A stretch of DNA of 64,000 nt, from assembly GCF_003945595.2 (NCBI RefSeq), contig NW_024104096.1:1359501-1423500 (forward strand), read 5' to 3'. This document shows, piece after piece, positions 62,791-64,000 of the stretch (its first letter is position 1; the number at the start of each line of letters is the position of its first letter). The translations under genes and the position numbers were made by a program. The notes beneath the pieces were generated by a model. It was not told where the DNA came from, did not search any database, and saw only the letters and a program-made list of their open reading frames with translations. Source of the DNA: Pipra filicauda. Its lineage: Eukaryota; Chordata; Aves; Passeriformes; Pipridae.

Positions 62791-64000
62791 AAAACGTGAT
62801 ATTTTGAAAAGCCTTTTCCTTTATCAAAATGATTTAGGGAGATAATAGGGATGTCACAGTACCAGTTCGCTGTCTAGATTTATACACCACCAGTGTTGAT
62901 GAAACTATTGCCGTTATAAGGAACTAAATCTATTGAACAATGGGTTTTTGACCCTGCCCATTCAGCATAATTCTTCATTACTTTTCTTGTCATGAACTCA
63001 ATAAACTCTCTTTTCGGTAGCCTTAGATCGAACCTCCTAAAATATCTGTTCTTCATTGTATTTTGCCACCGTGTTATTTATTTAATTAAATTGACCCTTT
63101 CCTGCACACCTTCCTTTCTGCATGCGTTTCTCAGTGGCAGCACGGAGCAGACTGTCGGTGCCCACACCATTTTCTAACCCAGTTACCACAGGCATTGGTA
63201 GCTGCCCAGTTGATGCAAAATACTCTCAGTCCATTTCCTGGTGGCAATGCAGTAACCCCGTATTGCCGCCTCCTCTGAACATCCGTTCAGCTTCTTTGTC
63301 TTTCTCTGTTCTTCTCTGCCTCTCTTGTGTCTTTGTCCTTTTTTCTTTTGTATTGGCAATACCAAGGGCCAGTATCAGAACACTTTCCACCTCCATTTAC
63401 ATCACCTTTGTTTCCCCATGCAGCCAGAAGAAACCCCTTCCTGAAGCCAGTGACTCTCTGTTCTGGCACCTGAAACAATCCAGACTAAAACTGGTGTTGC
63501 GTAAACAGGGCATACAATGGCTTTCTCTAGACAAAACTCTTGCTTCCACAAGCTACTGATGAGCTTTTAGACTAACTTAATCTAGAGTGTTAGAGTGGCT
63601 CGTCGGTAACTTGTGGGAAGAAATGTGCCCAGAGTTGGTCTATTGTGTATCCTCTGTGTGTTCAGTTCTGTAAGTAATGTATAGACTAGATCAAATAGTG
63701 AAGTAAAATTTAGACTCAAATTAGGTACTACTGGTTGGAATGTACACAAATTGCAAACAAAGGAGATTAAGGAATGAAGAGGGAATAAAAAATTCCTGCT
63801 AAGTGGTACAAAGTTTATGCTTATATTTCTGCCGACATGCTTGTATTTTATAGCCTGCTAGCAAGGCATGGGCTAAAACAAATTGTATTGCAAATATGCA
63901 GTTAGCAAATAACTTTGCTGATTTCACTATCTGTTAGAGTAGTAAAAAAAAAAAAAAAAAAAAAGAAAAAGAAAAAAAAAAGGCGCTTAACTGGGAAAAG
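62791..64000 (+). other. Probably intergenic sequence downstream of CPEB3
   Basis: No coding exon was recognised on either strand. The longest open frame (145 codons, 63122-63559) has no recognised domain and low-complexity Ser/Leu-rich content. Further AATAAA hexamers occur at 63000-63005 and 63784-63789, so the CPEB3 transcript might extend further. In other vertebrates the neighbour on this side is BTAF1 in convergent orientation, but nothing of it is visible here. Confidence 0.55.
63944..63981. repeat. A-rich tract at window end
   Basis: About 21 consecutive A, then AG-interrupted A runs. It could be a microsatellite or the tail of a retroposed element, but no element body was recognised before it. 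Confidence 0.7.

Noticed and set aside
63122..63559. 145-codon open frame on the + strand, the longest in the window
   Set aside because: No domain, no recognisable similarity, Ser/Leu low-complexity content and no supporting splice or promoter context. It lies downstream of the likely CPEB3 poly(A) site and is plausible by chance.

Overview
The window is vertebrate nuclear DNA, AT-rich and intron-dominated, and it holds the 3' two-thirds of one gene on the + strand: CPEB3, cytoplasmic polyadenylation element binding protein 3. Nine coding exons were recognised by translation and joined by GT-AG splice sites with compatible phases. They give 380 codons plus a stop. The large first coding exon (Gln/Pro-rich N-terminus), the promoter and the 5' UTR lie upstream of the window. 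Compact introns and the absence of recognisable Alu/L1-type repeats suggest a bird or another sauropsid rather than a mammal. No diagnostic CR1 element was recognised, so this is an inference.

Layout: 1-8428 is the 3' part of an upstream intron. 8429-8588 is an exon with an internal alternative donor. 19552-19608 is a 57-nt exon, 29174-29197 is a 24-nt microexon, and 33767-33934 carries the linker and start of RRM1. 35738-35827 and 51751-51869 continue RRM1. 53167-53281 and 55981-56162 carry RRM2. 59046-59273 carries the end of RRM2, the ZZ-type zinc-binding domain and the stop codon. The 3' UTR runs from 59274 to probably about 62.8 kb, and the remaining ~1.2 kb looks intergenic.

The encoded part is the RNA-binding half of the protein (tandem RRMs plus ZZ domain). 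It recognises U-rich elements in mRNA 3' UTRs and controls translation and poly(A) length. In front of it lies a regulated linker. Three consecutive segments there (69, 57 and 24 nt) are all flanked by phase-1 junctions, so any combination of inclusion and skipping stays in frame. This splicing module is the most interesting biology in the window. Non-coding points of note are a diverged ~155-170 bp tandem repeat in the intron that splits RRM2, a degenerate coding-like stretch on the minus strand near 10.2-11.1 kb, several hairpin-forming inverted repeats, and CPE-like motifs in the gene's own 3' UTR.
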